Positions 37,830 to 48,382 of a DNA stretch of 64,000 bases are shown one piece after another. Source of the stretch: Gimesia aquarii (GTDB taxonomy: Bacteria; Planctomycetota; Planctomycetia; Planctomycetales; Planctomycetaceae). Below the pieces are notes generated by a model. The model did not search any database, had not been told where the DNA came from, and saw only the letters and a program-made list of their open reading frames with translations. Position 1 is the stretch's first letter, and every line of letters begins with the position of its first letter. The DNA is taken from positions 744,001 to 808,000 of the forward strand of contig NZ_CP037920.1 of assembly GCF_007748195.1 (NCBI RefSeq). The letters are read 5' to 3'. The position numbers and the translations under genes are program-made.

Positions 37830-39020
37830 TCAATTTGAGTGTGGTGGATTTTCCGGGTCCTCTGTTTGATCAGTCGAAGGCTCTTCTGAGTTTGTTTTAT
37901 CTGTGGCAGGTTCACTTTCGAGAGTGGGAGTTTGGGGAGTTGCTTCCGGTGGTACAATCTGAACTTTAAATCCGGCCAGCTTTCCGTCTCCTAACAGCCG
38001 TTTTCCCAACTCCTCGCGCAGTAGTTCATCGGTCACTTTTTGTTGGGGAGGTACAAGTACACCACAGGAAAGGCAAAACTGAAACGCTTGGTCGACAGTG
38101 ATATTCAAGTCGACAACTTCACTTTTCGGGATGCTCATCGTATATCCGGTCACCGGCATGGGAGAAGTCGGAATGAGAATCGCTACCAGTGGTTCTCCCG
38201 CAGTAACTGTCATTTCCAGCATACTGTCACCCGTAACAAATCCCAAAGACCAGATCCCTCGCCGGGGATACTCCACCGCCACTACGCGGCTATAGTCCAC
38301 AGTTCGTTCGTTGAAAAAAAAGTCTGTTACTTGTTTAACTGAGGAATACACATTACTGACCACTGGCAATCGTGCGAGTATTCCTTTTTCAAATTTGATG
38401 ACCATCCATGAACCGATGCGAGCTGTGACAAAACGTCCCAGAAAATACAAGGCGATAATTGTTAAAATGACTGCAACGGCACTCAGATTAAACAGGCTTT
38501 TGAACCAACGAGTGGTTGCCAGTTCCATATACAGACCCATTGCAGTGGTGGGCATTTCCGAGGCGCGAATTCGTTTTGCTACTTCGCGGTAGTCCTCATA
38601 AGGTACTGCTCGATCTCCAAATGGAACCCAGGCATAATCGATCACCATGTTACGAGTTACAGCACCAGGACCGGAATTTTTTTCTATGGTCTGGAACTCT
38701 TTGGCATGTTTTTTACTAATGAGATAATCTGTTCGACAGTATTCGAGAGGTGGCAGGTTCTCTACTTGAACAAAATTATCTCTGGGCTCGGAAGTATCAG
38801 TGAAGTAAGCAATACAATAGCGAACTGTAGTCGTTGTCGGAGAAATTATATAATCGTTTACAATCCCCGCGACCCAGATCACAATGACCAGTGTCAGAAT
38901 AGGAGGCAGGCTAATAGCCAGTCCGCGTACAAAAAAATGGTGCTTAGGCCTGATTTTTTGGGCCTCCGACTTATTGTTTTGGTTCTCATCCGCGGGAGGT
39001 TGAGTTGTACTCGAATTCAT
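37830..39020 (-). CDS. DUF502 family membrane protein
   Basis: 396 residues from the ATG at 39020 (AAGG upstream; a TTG at 39053 is possible). First helix (about 35-60: GLAISLPPILTLVIVIW) and second near 180-205 (VAVILTIIALYFLGRFVTARIG). Then comes the DUF502 core: GILARLPVVSNVYSSVKQV, followed by VAVEYPRRGIWSLGFVTG and VAILIPTSPMPVTGYT. The C-terminus is a Pro/Thr/Glu-rich tail. DUF502 proteins are inner-membrane proteins of unknown function. An insertion of about 100 residues between the two helices is longer than usual for the family. Leftward cluster with ComF and HemC. Confidence 0.85.
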   Translation of the reverse strand: MNSSTTQPPADENQNNKSEAQKIRPKHHFFVRGLAISLPPILTLVIVIWVAGIVNDYIISPTTTTVRYCIAYFTDTSEPRDNFVQVENLPPLEYCRTDYLISKKHAKEFQTIEKNSGPGAVTRNMVIDYAWVPFGDRAVPYEDYREVAKRIRASEMPTTAMGLYMELATTRWFKSLFNLSAVAVILTIIALYFLGRFVTARIGSWMVIKFEKGILARLPVVSNVYSSVKQVTDFFFNERTVDYSRVVAVEYPRRGIWSLGFVTGDSMLEMTVTAGEPLVAILIPTSPMPVTGYTMSIPKSEVVDLNITVDQAFQFCLSCGVLVPPQQKVTDELLREELGKRLLGDGKLAGFKVQIVPPEATPQTPTLESEPATDKTNSEEPSTDQTEDPENPPHSN

Positions 39021-39099
39021 CGAAGTACTTGCCTTAATTATTGTATCCACCAAAACGGCTGCCGTCTTGTGTGGAGAATTTTTATTCTGAACTGTCTAC

Positions 39100-39858
39100 T
39101 CAAACACCCGGTGCCCTGGCAATCACTGCAACATTAATTTCTTTCGCACCTGCATCTAGCAGCACGCGAGTCACAGCGTTCGCAGTTGAACCAGTAGTCA
39201 TGACATCATCAACTAGCAAGATTGTCTTCCCAACTACCTGTTTTTTTCTGCGAATTTCAAATGCGTTTCTTAAGTTTTTTCTTCTATTTGAAGGAGTCAG
39301 ACTGGCCTGTGCGACAGTCCGTTTCCGTTTTGCGAGTATATTCCCAGAGTATTTTGCTTGCAAGCGGTGTGAGAGCACCTCTGCAATGATACTAGCTGGA
39401 TTATGAGCGCGGTGTAAGCGTGCCGTCCAATACAGGGGAACCGGAATGATCAAATCGGTAGCGAGTTTCTCGAACGTCTGTTGATTTCGGTAATATAATA
39501 GATTACCCAGATCACCTCCTAAATGGGCCCCGTGGTTTTGTTTCAACTTTAAGATAAATTCACGTAGAGAGCCCTGATATTTCCCCAGAGCTATCGCACG
39601 TGAAAATAAAAAACGTTCATTTTTACAGTAACTGCAGCCTTGCGAAGTATCCAGGTACGGACCTGCAGGGGCACCACATCGATCACAGGCCTGTTCTATT
39701 TGTGGAGCAATTCGTTCGATCTGTTCACCACAGTCCGATCCAGAACAAATCTTTGCGTTTCCACAGAGAGAGCAACGAGGAGGGTAGATAAAGTTTCTCC
39801 CGGTTTGCAGCCAGTGTATTGACTGGCTTTGAATCTGTTGAATCCCCAAATATTTCAT
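39100..39858 (-). CDS. comF: ComF family amidophosphoribosyltransferase-like protein
   Basis: 252 residues. An N-terminal zinc-binding region has CSLCGNAKIC and CDRCGAP with GCSYC, then a type I phosphoribosyltransferase domain with the PRPP loop LLVDDVMTTGST near residue 215. In competent bacteria ComF supports uptake or processing of single-stranded DNA; in most others the role is unknown. Length fits the family. Likely first gene of the leftward run with DUF502, HemC and the citrate-synthase-like gene. Confidence 0.9.
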   Translation of the reverse strand: MKYLGIQQIQSQSIHWLQTGRNFIYPPRCSLCGNAKICSGSDCGEQIERIAPQIEQACDRCGAPAGPYLDTSQGCSYCKNERFLFSRAIALGKYQGSLREFILKLKQNHGAHLGGDLGNLLYYRNQQTFEKLATDLIIPVPLYWTARLHRAHNPASIIAEVLSHRLQAKYSGNILAKRKRTVAQASLTPSNRRKNLRNAFEIRRKKQVVGKTILLVDDVMTTGSTANAVTRVLLDAGAKEINVAVIARAPGV

Positions 39859-39997
39859 GATTTAACAGAGCCACCCCTAGGATCACGTGTTAATTTCGAT
39901 ATCCTCACATATTATGTCAGCACGAACGGGAAATACAGACACAATGTCCGAGGTAGAATCCTTTTCTTAAAACAATCGCGTTTGTCAGGAAAAGTCA

Positions 39998-41467
39998 TTG
40001 GGAGACAAAAACTCAGAAGCTGTCATCATTGGAGGTGGATTAGCCGGCTTGGCCTGTGCGGTCACACTTGCGGATCGGGGAGTATCGGTTTCATTATTTG
40101 AGTCTCGTCCCAGGTTGGGAGGGAGAGCTAGTTCCTTTGAGGATAAACAGGCACAGGCTCTCATTGATAATTGTCAGCACGTTAGTATGGGCTGCTGCGA
40201 AGAGTTTAATCGGTTTTGTCAAACAGTGGGAATCTCATACTGTTTTCGTAGAGAAAAACAGCTCTATTTTGTCGGGCCTGCTAAATCTAACAACGATCTC
40301 TCCGCTTCTAATGAATCCGGAGCACGGTTCAAGGTGAATTCATTTGCAGCGAGTTCATGGCTGCCGGCACCCTTGCATTTACTGCCCGCATTCGGAGGTC
40401 TTTCTTATTTATCGATTCAGGAAAAAATTGAATTGGCCCGTGGACTCAAGCGATTGGCTCAGATTCCCGTTGATTTCAACAATGAACCTACGATGGCAGA
40501 ATGGCTTTCTGATCAGGGGCAATCTCAAAATGTGATCAATCGGTTTTGGAATGTAGTGTTGGTGAGTGCCTTAAGTGAAAGTCTGGAGCGTATTTCACTA
40601 TCGCATGCACAAAAAGTTTTTGTCGATGGCTTTTTAAGAGCACGCGATAATTGGCAGGTCTTCATTCCCACTGTGCCACTCGAGCAGTTGTATGGTGATG
40701 TGATTCTAAGACGCCTGGAACAGAAACAGGCAAAAGTTCATCTGCAAACGGGAGTTGAGCGGGTTCAGATCGAAGCGGGAAAAGTGGTCGGTGTACAATT
40801 GCGGGATGGACAGGATCTTTCCTGCGAGCGTGTCATCATTGCAGTACCTCATCAGCGTGTTTTGTCCCTGTTACCTGATGCTTTTAAAGGACGCGAGTTT
40901 CTAGAAAGTGTCGAACAGATCGAAGCGGCTCCGATTACCAGCGTACATCTTTGGTTTGATCGGGAAATTACAGAACTTCCACATGCAGTTTTTGTAGATT
41001 GCCTTTCACAGTGGATGTTTAACCGTAGTCGGATTATGCAACCTTCTTCTGAGACAGATTTTTATTATCAGATCGTGATTTCTGCCAGTCACCATCTGCG
41101 AGGTGAAGAGAGGCAGGGGCGCTCTCAGAAAGAAATTATCGCAGAAGTTGTCGAGGAGCTAAGCCAAATCTGGCCTGAGACACGACAGGCAAAACTGATT
41201 CACAGCCGTATGGTAACGGAGCATCAGGCAGTCTTTTCTGTTCAACCAGGGATTGAAGAATTGCGCCCTTCACAGAGGACTGACGTGTCAGGTTTGTACC
41301 TCGCAGGAGATTGGACTTCTACCGGTTGGCCTGCCACGATGGAAGGGGCGGTTCGTAGCGGATTGAAGGCGGCTGAGTTCTTACTGGATGACCTGGGGCG
41401 AGGGGAATCATTATTATTACAGCAGACTCAGACTGGTATTCTATCCAAAATTCTCTTCAGACTGTAA
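39998..41467 (+). CDS. hpnE: Hydroxysqualene dehydroxylase HpnE
   Basis: 489 residues from a TTG with AGGA upstream. FAD-dependent desaturase fold: VIIGGGLAGLACAVTLADRG dinucleotide loop, then RLGGRASSF, with C-terminal GLYLAGDWTSTGWPATMEGAVRSG. This is the HpnE-type pattern; it reduces hydroxysqualene to squalene after HpnC/HpnD, feeding hopanoid or other triterpene synthesis. HpnC and HpnD are not in the window. Upstream genes are divergent. Confidence 0.88.
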   Translation: MGDKNSEAVIIGGGLAGLACAVTLADRGVSVSLFESRPRLGGRASSFEDKQAQALIDNCQHVSMGCCEEFNRFCQTVGISYCFRREKQLYFVGPAKSNNDLSASNESGARFKVNSFAASSWLPAPLHLLPAFGGLSYLSIQEKIELARGLKRLAQIPVDFNNEPTMAEWLSDQGQSQNVINRFWNVVLVSALSESLERISLSHAQKVFVDGFLRARDNWQVFIPTVPLEQLYGDVILRRLEQKQAKVHLQTGVERVQIEAGKVVGVQLRDGQDLSCERVIIAVPHQRVLSLLPDAFKGREFLESVEQIEAAPITSVHLWFDREITELPHAVFVDCLSQWMFNRSRIMQPSSETDFYYQIVISASHHLRGEERQGRSQKEIIAEVVEELSQIWPETRQAKLIHSRMVTEHQAVFSVQPGIEELRPSQRTDVSGLYLAGDWTSTGWPATMEGAVRSGLKAAEFLLDDLGRGESLLLQQTQTGILSKILFRL

Positions 41468-41477
41468 AATCTCACGC

Positions 41478-42554
41478 ATGTTTTTTCATACATTGTCAAA
41501 CATGAATCAGGTAAGAGCACAGAAGCAGACGGTAGGGCAGGTGATTCGCATTGCCGGGCTGCTGTTAGGGTTTACGATTTTTGGTACAGTGGGAATTCGC
41601 CTGATCGAGGGTTCTTCGTGGTTGAACAGTCTGTATATGATTGTGATTACCGCGACGACTGTGGGGTATGAAGACCCGGTTACTTTAAGTGACAATGGTA
41701 AAATTTTTATCATTTTCTATCTTATGTTTGGTTTGGGAATCTTTACTTATAGTGTTTCCCAGCTCGGTCAGTGGATCGTTCGACAACAAATGAGTTCGAT
41801 GTTGGAGCAACGACGAATGCAGAAATCAATTGCGAATTTACGTGGGCATTACATTGTGTGTGGCATCGGTCGCATGGGGGAAACCATTAGCGAATACCTC
41901 CACGAACGGGGAAAGCCATTTGTGGTGATTGACAGTAACGAAGAGCGTTTACAGGCAGTTTGTCAGCCACGCGGTTGGTTTTACGTTTTTGGTGATGCGA
42001 CCGATGACTTTATTCTGAAAAGCGCGGGCATCGATTACGCAAAAGCTCTGGCGTCTGCTTTACCCGGTGATGCTGATAATGTGTATGTCGTATTAACGGC
42101 ACGAATGCTCAACCCTGACTTTCAGATTATTGCTCGTGCAAGTGATGATAAAGCGAGCGAAAAAATCAAGCATGCTGGAGCGACCCGTGTTGTGAGCCCC
42201 TTTCGCAGCGGTGCAGTTAAGATCGCTCGTTTTATGATTCACCCCGCCGTGGAAGATTTTGTTGAAGTCGCCAGCAAGCATGTTGGCGGATTCCAGGTTG
42301 CCGATTTACAGATCAGCGAAAGTAGCCCTTATTGCGGAAAAAAGTTGAGTGAAACCGACTTCAGTGATAAAGGAATCATGATCATTGGTATTTGTCGACT
42401 GGATCAGGAGCCTGAGATGCCCCCTCCCAGCACGACGATTCTCAATGCCGGCGACAGTATTTTTGCCCTGGGTTCTTCGACGGCCGTTAATCAACTGATC
42501 GAAGAATTCAATGGGCCCGATGTATTCACTGAAATCGAAGACTCGAAAGCTTAA
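41478..42554 (+). CDS. Two-helix potassium channel with RCK (TrkA-N/TrkA-C) domain
   Basis: 358 residues from the ATG at 41478, which clears the HpnE stop; Met at 41502 is an alternative. Pore module: outer helix (IRIAGLLLGFTIFGTVGI), pore helix and filter TTVGYEDP (Gly-Tyr-Glu-Asp, a variant of GYGD), inner helix (IFIIFYLMFGLGIFTYSVS). The cytoplasmic RCK domain has the Rossmann GHYIVCGIGRMGETI and an Asp (VVIDSNEE) at the end of strand 2, followed by a TrkA-C domain. Gated by bound nucleotide or ions. Directly after hpnE in the same direction. Confidence 0.9.
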   Translation: MFFHTLSNMNQVRAQKQTVGQVIRIAGLLLGFTIFGTVGIRLIEGSSWLNSLYMIVITATTVGYEDPVTLSDNGKIFIIFYLMFGLGIFTYSVSQLGQWIVRQQMSSMLEQRRMQKSIANLRGHYIVCGIGRMGETISEYLHERGKPFVVIDSNEERLQAVCQPRGWFYVFGDATDDFILKSAGIDYAKALASALPGDADNVYVVLTARMLNPDFQIIARASDDKASEKIKHAGATRVVSPFRSGAVKIARFMIHPAVEDFVEVASKHVGGFQVADLQISESSPYCGKKLSETDFSDKGIMIIGICRLDQEPEMPPPSTTILNAGDSIFALGSSTAVNQLIEEFNGPDVFTEIEDSKA

Positions 42555-43159
42555 AAATTTACCATTCTTGTTTGAATGTCGCAATCAATTGTAACACAAA
42601 ACTCACTTGACAAATTCAAGACTGTAAACTCCCACGAAAGTCTTTTTAAAAGTGCTTCTTTTCTCATCTTGACGTGATGCTGACTCCCCATAAACTGCGC
42701 AATCTGCGTCGCGCGCGCGGGAACATTATTTTCCGATAAACCTTTCCTCATCTGCGGATACGATCACTGTCAAATCTCGCTGTATTTTGAATATCTTCAG
42801 GTGTTCAAGTCGAAGTCATTCAAAATCAACACTCATTTTTGGGAAGCTATCAAACACGTTCGCAGTGTGATCAGATATTATCGAACTGGCATCATAACGC
42901 GTCACTTCACATTCGCGATACATCACTCTTGACTGGTTGATGCCTTTTCTTAGGATCTTCATTGAACGTATTTTTCATTCAGCAGACGAAATAAGGAAAT
43001 CATGATTGGCTACAGAAGTTGAACAATGCGACGAGAGATCAGCTTACTTGATGTCCCAAAATCGAACTGAAAATAAACATGTAAGGATTTCTGAAATAAA
43101 ATCAAAACAGGGATATTTTCGCGTATAGATTCAGGCAATGAAATAGGAGAACTCATCGA
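42555..43159. other. Non-coding stretch
   Basis: About 600 bases between the convergent K+ channel and thioesterase genes. I see no gene with protein-like composition, no RNA hairpin series and no repeat apart from a GCGCGCGCG patch near 42712. A long convergent spacer of this size could hold a decayed gene, but no reading frame supports one. Confidence 0.45.
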
Positions 43160-43561
43160 TCACGAGGCTTCTGTGCCCAGTTGTTCGAGGGCGGCTGGCA
43201 TTCGCTGAATGTTTCCCTCGCGATCGACACAAGCGATTACGCTATGTGCAGCCGCAATGGATTCACCATCGCGGAAAAGTTCGTAATCATGCTCCAGTTT
43301 GGCACCAGTGACTTTGGAGAGTGTGGTTCTGAGTGTCAACACATCATCATAGCGAGCAGGCCGTCTGTAACGACATTCAATTTTTGAGACAACGAGCAGG
43401 TACCCTTTCTCTTCCATTTCACGGTAATTACCCCCTTGAGAGCGAAAGAGTTCAGTACGGCCCATTTCGAAATAGCTGAAATAATTTCCATGGTGAAGAA
43501 AACCCATCGCGTCAGTTTCACTATAGCGAACGCGGATTTCCATCTCATGAGAGGCAGACAT
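43160..43561 (-). CDS. Acyl-CoA thioesterase, YbgC/4-hydroxybenzoyl-CoA thioesterase family
   Basis: 133 residues, hot-dog fold. Typical opening [25 protein letters not shown] (split here into [11 protein letters not shown] and [13 protein letters not shown]) includes the catalytic Asp (ETD) and the His-Gly-Asn motif. Hydrolyses acyl-CoA thioesters; the chain is not determinable. Full length. Lies 23 bases downstream of purF in the same direction, so probably cotranscribed. Confidence 0.92.
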   Translation of the reverse strand: MSASHEMEIRVRYSETDAMGFLHHGNYFSYFEMGRTELFRSQGGNYREMEEKGYLLVVSKIECRYRRPARYDDVLTLRTTLSKVTGAKLEHDYELFRDGESIAAAHSVIACVDREGNIQRMPAALEQLGTEAS

Positions 43562-43584
43562 ACGCTAAGCATTCCTTTATCGAA

Positions 43585-45177
43585 TTAAGATCTGACAGGG
43601 CTGGTAAGCGAAACGTCATAAGTTCGATGGGGGTCATTGCCACTATCGTTTTGCGAATTCTCGACGGCGATTTGATACAGCTTGCGACCGGCTTCAGTCG
43701 GATAAGTCGTATCGATACAGGCCTGACAGAGCGAATTGTCAGGCAACCCAACGGCACGAGCAATCGATTCCTTTGGCAGATATTTCAAGCTGTCTGCACC
43801 AATGGCCTTCGCCATCGCTTGTTCCACTTCCGGAGTCATTTCGCCTCCCTGTAGAAAACGGGGGGCGAATAACTCGTTGATGGTCGACATATCAATGCCA
43901 TAGAAACAAGGGCCGATAATGGGTGGGCACGCCACGCGTACGTGAACTTCTCGGGCTCGACCGCGCTCTTTCAGTTGGCTGATCAGCGCTTTCATTGTGG
44001 TTGAACGTACGATCGTATCTTCCACAAGCAGCACCCGTTTGTCTTCGAGAACTTCAGGAAGTGGGGTGTATTTAGCACGTACCTTATCTTGACGGTTCGC
44101 GCCTTCGATAAACGTGCGTCCGATATAGCGATTTCGAATGAGGCCTTCGAGACTGGGAACGCTCAAATTAAAGGCCATGCTATCTGCAGCCGCTTTTGCG
44201 GTATCTGGGACAGGGACCACGATCGTATCTTTATCGATCGGAACGGTCTCTTGCTGAGCTAATTCTTCTCCCAGTCGTTTACGAACGATGTAAACACTCT
44301 GGTCATCGAGTGTGCTACAAACGTTGGCGAAGTAGATCCATTCAAAAAAGCAGTGCGCTTTTTGCATCGGTTTGGCATATTCACGAATGGTGAGTTTTCC
44401 ATCCTGAATGACGATTGCCGAGCCAGGGGGGAGACTGTGAATCTCGTCTGCATCAAAGCCCATGTTTGCCAGTGCCACACTCTCACTGGCCGCAGCAAAA
44501 AGGGATCCATCAAAGGCGTAACACAGAGGGCGAATTCCAACCGGGTCGCGCGAGACAAACATATTTCCTAACGCATCCAGAAAGACAATATTGTAGGCAC
44601 CGTCCAGACGTTGGCTGAGATTTCCCAGAATGTCAAAGAGTTCCCCGGGATTTTCTTTCGAAAGTTCCTGAGAGATCAAATGCATCAGAATTTCAGTATC
44701 CGTTTCTCGCGCGAGATGAAAATCGGATTCAGCCAGAATTTCCTGACAGAGTTCCTGGTAGTTTGCCAGTTGCCCGTTAAAGCCAAAGCTGAACCACTTC
44801 GATTTCTGAATGTGATGCCGTTCGAAAGGTTGAGCATAGCTCCGTTCATCTTTCCCACAGGTAGCATAACGCACATGACCAATGGCAGCAGAGCCCTGGT
44901 ACTTTTTCATCAGATTGTTAAAGGCGTTCTGATGATTGAGTTGGAATACTTCGGTGACGGTACCTACGTCTTTGTGTGTGTCGATTAACTGGTTTCTTGC
45001 AGGGTTAAACGTCGTCATGCCAGCCGCCAACTGACCACGATTTTGAATATCCAGCAGTAACCGGGAGATCAGTTGCGATGTCTTACCAGGGTCTCCCATA
45101 GGGGCCAGAGGACTGGGGTCGCTGTTGGGAAGATGATAGACGGCAGCAATGCCACATTCGTGGAAGAGTTCCGACAT
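43585..45177 (-). CDS. purF: Amidophosphoribosyltransferase PurF
   Basis: 530 residues. First step of purine synthesis: PRPP plus glutamine gives phosphoribosylamine. A short propeptide (MSELFHE) precedes the nucleophile Cys in ECGIAAVYH, a glutamine-amidotransferase class II start. HVRYATCG and [10 protein letters not shown] form the glutaminase site. The PRPP loop is [13 protein letters not shown]. Cys residues in [15 protein letters not shown] and LCQACID are spaced as in the Bacillus-type Fe-S form, so a 4Fe-4S cluster is likely. Divergent from proB. Confidence 0.95.
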   Translation of the reverse strand: MSELFHECGIAAVYHLPNSDPSPLAPMGDPGKTSQLISRLLLDIQNRGQLAAGMTTFNPARNQLIDTHKDVGTVTEVFQLNHQNAFNNLMKKYQGSAAIGHVRYATCGKDERSYAQPFERHHIQKSKWFSFGFNGQLANYQELCQEILAESDFHLARETDTEILMHLISQELSKENPGELFDILGNLSQRLDGAYNIVFLDALGNMFVSRDPVGIRPLCYAFDGSLFAAASESVALANMGFDADEIHSLPPGSAIVIQDGKLTIREYAKPMQKAHCFFEWIYFANVCSTLDDQSVYIVRKRLGEELAQQETVPIDKDTIVVPVPDTAKAAADSMAFNLSVPSLEGLIRNRYIGRTFIEGANRQDKVRAKYTPLPEVLEDKRVLLVEDTIVRSTTMKALISQLKERGRAREVHVRVACPPIIGPCFYGIDMSTINELFAPRFLQGGEMTPEVEQAMAKAIGADSLKYLPKESIARAVGLPDNSLCQACIDTTYPTEAGRKLYQIAVENSQNDSGNDPHRTYDVSLTSPVRS

Positions 45178-45455
45178 AAATGGCCTTAGTTCGTAGTAAA
45201 GGGTTTGAAGATCTGTGTGATCCGCGTGAACTATGCGTTAATTGTTTCAGAGCTACCAAGGAAAGACAAACTGAATTAGAGAAACTATAGTGAAAAAGAG
45301 ACGAATTTTAGCGAAAACGGCCTCTTATTACTGTCAAACTCTCTCCGAAGAATGCCTATCTTACAGCCACTGACTACTATATTATGGTAGTATTAAGAAA
45401 TCGTGCTCCGGTGGGGAGTGCTTGAATAAATTATTTTTTGTGATTCCCAGAAAAA
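45178..45455. other. Divergent purF/proB promoter region
   Basis: 278 bases. AT-rich and without ORFs. Should hold the promoters for purF (leftward) and proB (rightward). I could not identify a purine riboswitch or a PurR-like palindrome. Confidence 0.4.
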
Positions 45456-46610
45456 GTGCAGACAGTGAGTCTTACAAGGCGTGAAGTGATCGAGACGGCG
45501 GAAACGCTCGTTATTAAAATTGGAACAAACGTTCTCTCTTGCGCAGACGATAGTCTCGACCTGAAACGGATCGAATCCCTGGCGGAGCAGATTCACCGTA
45601 TTAAGGAAACAGGACGTCGCGTGGTTGTTGTGTCTAGTGGCGCGGTTGGGGCAGGAATGGGACTTTTGGGGCTGAAAGAACGCCCTAAAGACCTTGGTCA
45701 CTTACAGGCCTCTGCTGCTGTGGGACAGGCGCATTTAATCCGCCGCTATGATCGTTGTCTGCAAAAACATGGGTATCACGCAGCCCAGCTACTGGTCACG
45801 GCCAATGATTTCAAGCACCGTACTCGTTATCTAAACGTACGCAATACAATTCATACTTTATTCGAGTATGGTGCTGTTCCTATAGTGAATGAAAATGATA
45901 CGGTTAGCATTCATGAAATTAAATTTGGAGACAACGATCATCTGGCAGCAATGGTGACCAGCCTCGTAAAGAAGCCCTTGCTCGTGGTTCTCTCTGTCGT
46001 GGATGGCCTCTTTGATGGTGATCCGGGATTACAAACGAGTTCCCGAATATCTCTCGTTCAGGATTGGACACCCGAATTATTGGCGCTTGCAACCGACGAT
46101 AGCAGTACCCTGGGAACGGGAGGTATGAAATCCAAGCTGCATGCGGTTCGCTCTGCGACAGCGGTAGGTGAAAATGTCATCATTGCAAATGGAACAGAAG
46201 AAGGTGTTCTCGACCGCATTCTCAAGGCTGAAGATGTCGGCACACTATTTCTGGCACAGGGAGCCACTGTTTCTGCCTGGAAACGTTGGATTGGTTACAC
46301 CATTCGTCCGAAAGGAAAGTTTCACCTCGATGATGGTGCAACGAAAGCCATCCGTGAAGGGGGAAAATCACTGTTAGCAATTGGCATTCGTTCCATTGAG
46401 GGAACATTTGAAAGTGGTGAAGTCGTCACACTGGTCAGCCCGACAGGTGAAGAATTTGCGCGCGGGTTGAGTAATTACAATTCGGGTGATATGGAAAAGA
46501 TTGCCATGCGACGTTCGGATCAAATCGCCACGATCTTAGGGGGCGTGCCCTATTCCGAAGTGATTCATCGAGACAATCTGGCGGTTCTCGAAAACCATCC
46601 TGCTCTGTAG
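45456..46610 (+). CDS. proB: Glutamate 5-kinase
   Basis: 384 residues from a GTG. Phosphorylates glutamate in the first step of proline synthesis. Amino-acid-kinase signatures: [49 protein letters not shown] and [13 protein letters not shown]. The C-terminal PUA domain (about residues 285-370) with [17 protein letters not shown] is present, as in full-length bacterial ProB. No proA in the window. Downstream TM protein may be cotranscribed (11-base gap). Confidence 0.95.
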   Translation: MQTVSLTRREVIETAETLVIKIGTNVLSCADDSLDLKRIESLAEQIHRIKETGRRVVVVSSGAVGAGMGLLGLKERPKDLGHLQASAAVGQAHLIRRYDRCLQKHGYHAAQLLVTANDFKHRTRYLNVRNTIHTLFEYGAVPIVNENDTVSIHEIKFGDNDHLAAMVTSLVKKPLLVVLSVVDGLFDGDPGLQTSSRISLVQDWTPELLALATDDSSTLGTGGMKSKLHAVRSATAVGENVIIANGTEEGVLDRILKAEDVGTLFLAQGATVSAWKRWIGYTIRPKGKFHLDDGATKAIREGGKSLLAIGIRSIEGTFESGEVVTLVSPTGEEFARGLSNYNSGDMEKIAMRRSDQIATILGGVPYSEVIHRDNLAVLENHPAL

Positions 46611-46621
46611 GAGAGAATATC

Positions 46622-47164
46622 ATGTGGATTACCGAGACAGCAATTCCGTTGATGATCATTTGCAGTATTGCGGCAGTGTTCTTATTTATAAGATGGTACT
46701 TAAGGCATCAAACCAGATATCTCGTTGGTTGTGTTGTGATGCTTGCCGCGTTGGGCGGTTTTTATTTTCTTGAATTAAGTATTGTCACCGAACGTGAACG
46801 CGTCGAAGCTGATTTATACGGTTTGATACATGCGTTTGAGAATAAGGAAGAGAAAACTACACTCGATTATTTCAGTCCTCGAGCAGATGCGCTAAGGGGA
46901 ATGGTTCAAGTTGCTCTAAAGCTGGTAACCATTGATGGCCAACTGCGTATTACGGATCTAGAGACAGAACTCAGGTCAGAAAATTCGGTTGCCACCACGC
47001 ACTTTCGGGCAAACGGGGCAGCGACATATGGTGGAATTACCGGTCGTCAACCGACCCGCTGGGAATTAACCTGGCAAAAAATGGGAGGGGAATGGAAGGT
47101 GACAAAGGCGCGCCGCCTGAACCCCATTACCGGAGAAGAACTTCAAGTATTGGCAGCACAGTAA
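46622..47164 (+). CDS. Small membrane protein with NTF2-like domain
   Basis: 180 residues. Two hydrophobic helices (about 8-27 and 36-55) are followed by a soluble domain resembling a SnoaL/NTF2-like cone: LIHAFENKEEKTTLDYFSP, then THFRANGAATYGG and RWELTWQKMGGEWKVTKARR near the end. No enzyme residues can be assigned. 11 bases after proB, so probably in the same transcript. Confidence 0.7.
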   Translation: MWITETAIPLMIICSIAAVFLFIRWYLRHQTRYLVGCVVMLAALGGFYFLELSIVTERERVEADLYGLIHAFENKEEKTTLDYFSPRADALRGMVQVALKLVTIDGQLRITDLETELRSENSVATTHFRANGAATYGGITGRQPTRWELTWQKMGGEWKVTKARRLNPITGEELQVLAAQ

Positions 47165-47170
47165 GAAATA

Positions 47171-48148
47171 TTACGGTTGTGCTTGCGAAAGTGAGCGTTC
47201 CTGTTTCATTAAGGTTCTTGCGAAGAACTCTTCCATCAGGCGATGAGTTTTTTTTCTACATTGACTAAAAACACCATGTCCAGATGCCTCAAAGCGATGA
47301 TAATTAATATCTTTGGCTCCGGCTGACTTTAAAGCTTCCACAAAGTGATCTGCTTGAGAGACATCAACCAAATGATCTTGGATGCCATGAAACAACAGAA
47401 ATGGTGGTGCTTTCGAGTGGACATGGTTTATCGGAGACGCTTTGGCAGCCTGTTCATGAATATTCGTATTAGGAGCCTTTAATAATTGTCTGAGTGAAGA
47501 TTTCGTTTCAAAGCCACCAGGCCAGTTGGTAAAGTCAGTGGGTGTAGCAGCTGCGCAAACCGCATTTAACTGGCTCGAATATTCTTGCCAGGGACCATCT
47601 CCTTCCATATTTGCATTTTTTTTGACTAACCCCAACATGCAGACAAGGTGTGCGCCTGCCGAATTTCCATAGCCGCCAATCCGTTCCGGATCGACATGAT
47701 ATTTCTCTGCATGGGCTCGAAGCCAGCGAACAGCACACTTCACATCTTCCACACATGCGGGGAATGGAGCTTCATCACTCAAACGATAATTAACACTAAC
47801 GCAGACATATCCTTTGCGGGCATATTCAATGGCTCCCGTACGAAAGAAACCACGCCCTTTATCTCCACCATGCCAGCCACCGCCGTGAACAAAAACGATC
47901 GCAGGGCGTTTTTGGGGCCCTTTTTCCTTCTGCATGATGAGATCCAGCTTCCACGCTTTTTTCTTTCCTTCACGATAGGAGATGCTGTCGAAGATTTTGA
48001 GATCGCTTGGCATTGCTGGGATATCTGAGGAATTATAATCAGTGTCAAGCTGTGCTTTGGCAGAGGTCCTCACAGGCTCGGGAATGAAGTAAACAATAAT
48101 TGAGAATAAGAAGATCCCAATGAAAAAACGGGCAAATATCGTAGTCAT
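47171..48148 (-). CDS. Alpha/beta hydrolase (BD-FAE/esterase family)
   Basis: 325 residues with a hydrophobic N-terminal segment (residues 8-22), probably a signal or anchor. Core: FVHGGGWHGGDKG (oxyanion His-Gly-Gly-Gly), nucleophile in GYGNSAGAHL, acid region FHGIQDHLVDVS and terminal His in ASGHGVFSQ. Belongs to the hormone-sensitive-lipase/BD-FAE esterase group, active on short-chain esters such as acetylated sugars. Convergent with the NTF2-like gene (6-base gap). Confidence 0.86.
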   Translation of the reverse strand: MTTIFARFFIGIFLFSIIVYFIPEPVRTSAKAQLDTDYNSSDIPAMPSDLKIFDSISYREGKKKAWKLDLIMQKEKGPQKRPAIVFVHGGGWHGGDKGRGFFRTGAIEYARKGYVCVSVNYRLSDEAPFPACVEDVKCAVRWLRAHAEKYHVDPERIGGYGNSAGAHLVCMLGLVKKNANMEGDGPWQEYSSQLNAVCAAATPTDFTNWPGGFETKSSLRQLLKAPNTNIHEQAAKASPINHVHSKAPPFLLFHGIQDHLVDVSQADHFVEALKSAGAKDINYHRFEASGHGVFSQCRKKTHRLMEEFFARTLMKQERSLSQAQP

Positions 48149-48289
48149 TATGCAGCCTCAAATGCACATACATAGTAAAAAGTCAGTATTTGTGAGAGAA
48201 TTAACCCCAGAAAGCTGAGGAAGTTTTCCTATCTTTTACGATCTGGTACATTTTTCTGACTCAGGAATCTTTGTTGTGGAATATATTAG

Positions 48290-48345
48290 TTGACACAAAA
48301 TCAATAATTATATTAAATATATAATTATTATATATAATTATTGCG
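48290..48345 (+). promoter_or_regulatory. AT-rich promoter/operator region of the GntR-PSD1 cluster
   Basis: TTGACA at 48290-48295 precedes a very AT-rich stretch with TATTAA/TAAATA hexamers at -10 distance. Within it lies an inverted repeat ATAATTA (48321-48327) and TAATTAT (48335-48341), with further partial copies of the half-site. It is placed 40-90 bases upstream of the GntR gene and could be its operator. The promoter assignment is only by eye. Confidence 0.4.
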
Positions 48346-48382
48346 AACCCATTTTTTTGTCTTAATAATTAAGTGATTGCAA

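Noticed and set aside
41388..41477. Upstream extension of the K+ channel gene
   Set aside because: It overlaps the end of hpnE and lies before the first helix; the starts at 41478 or 41502 are more plausible.
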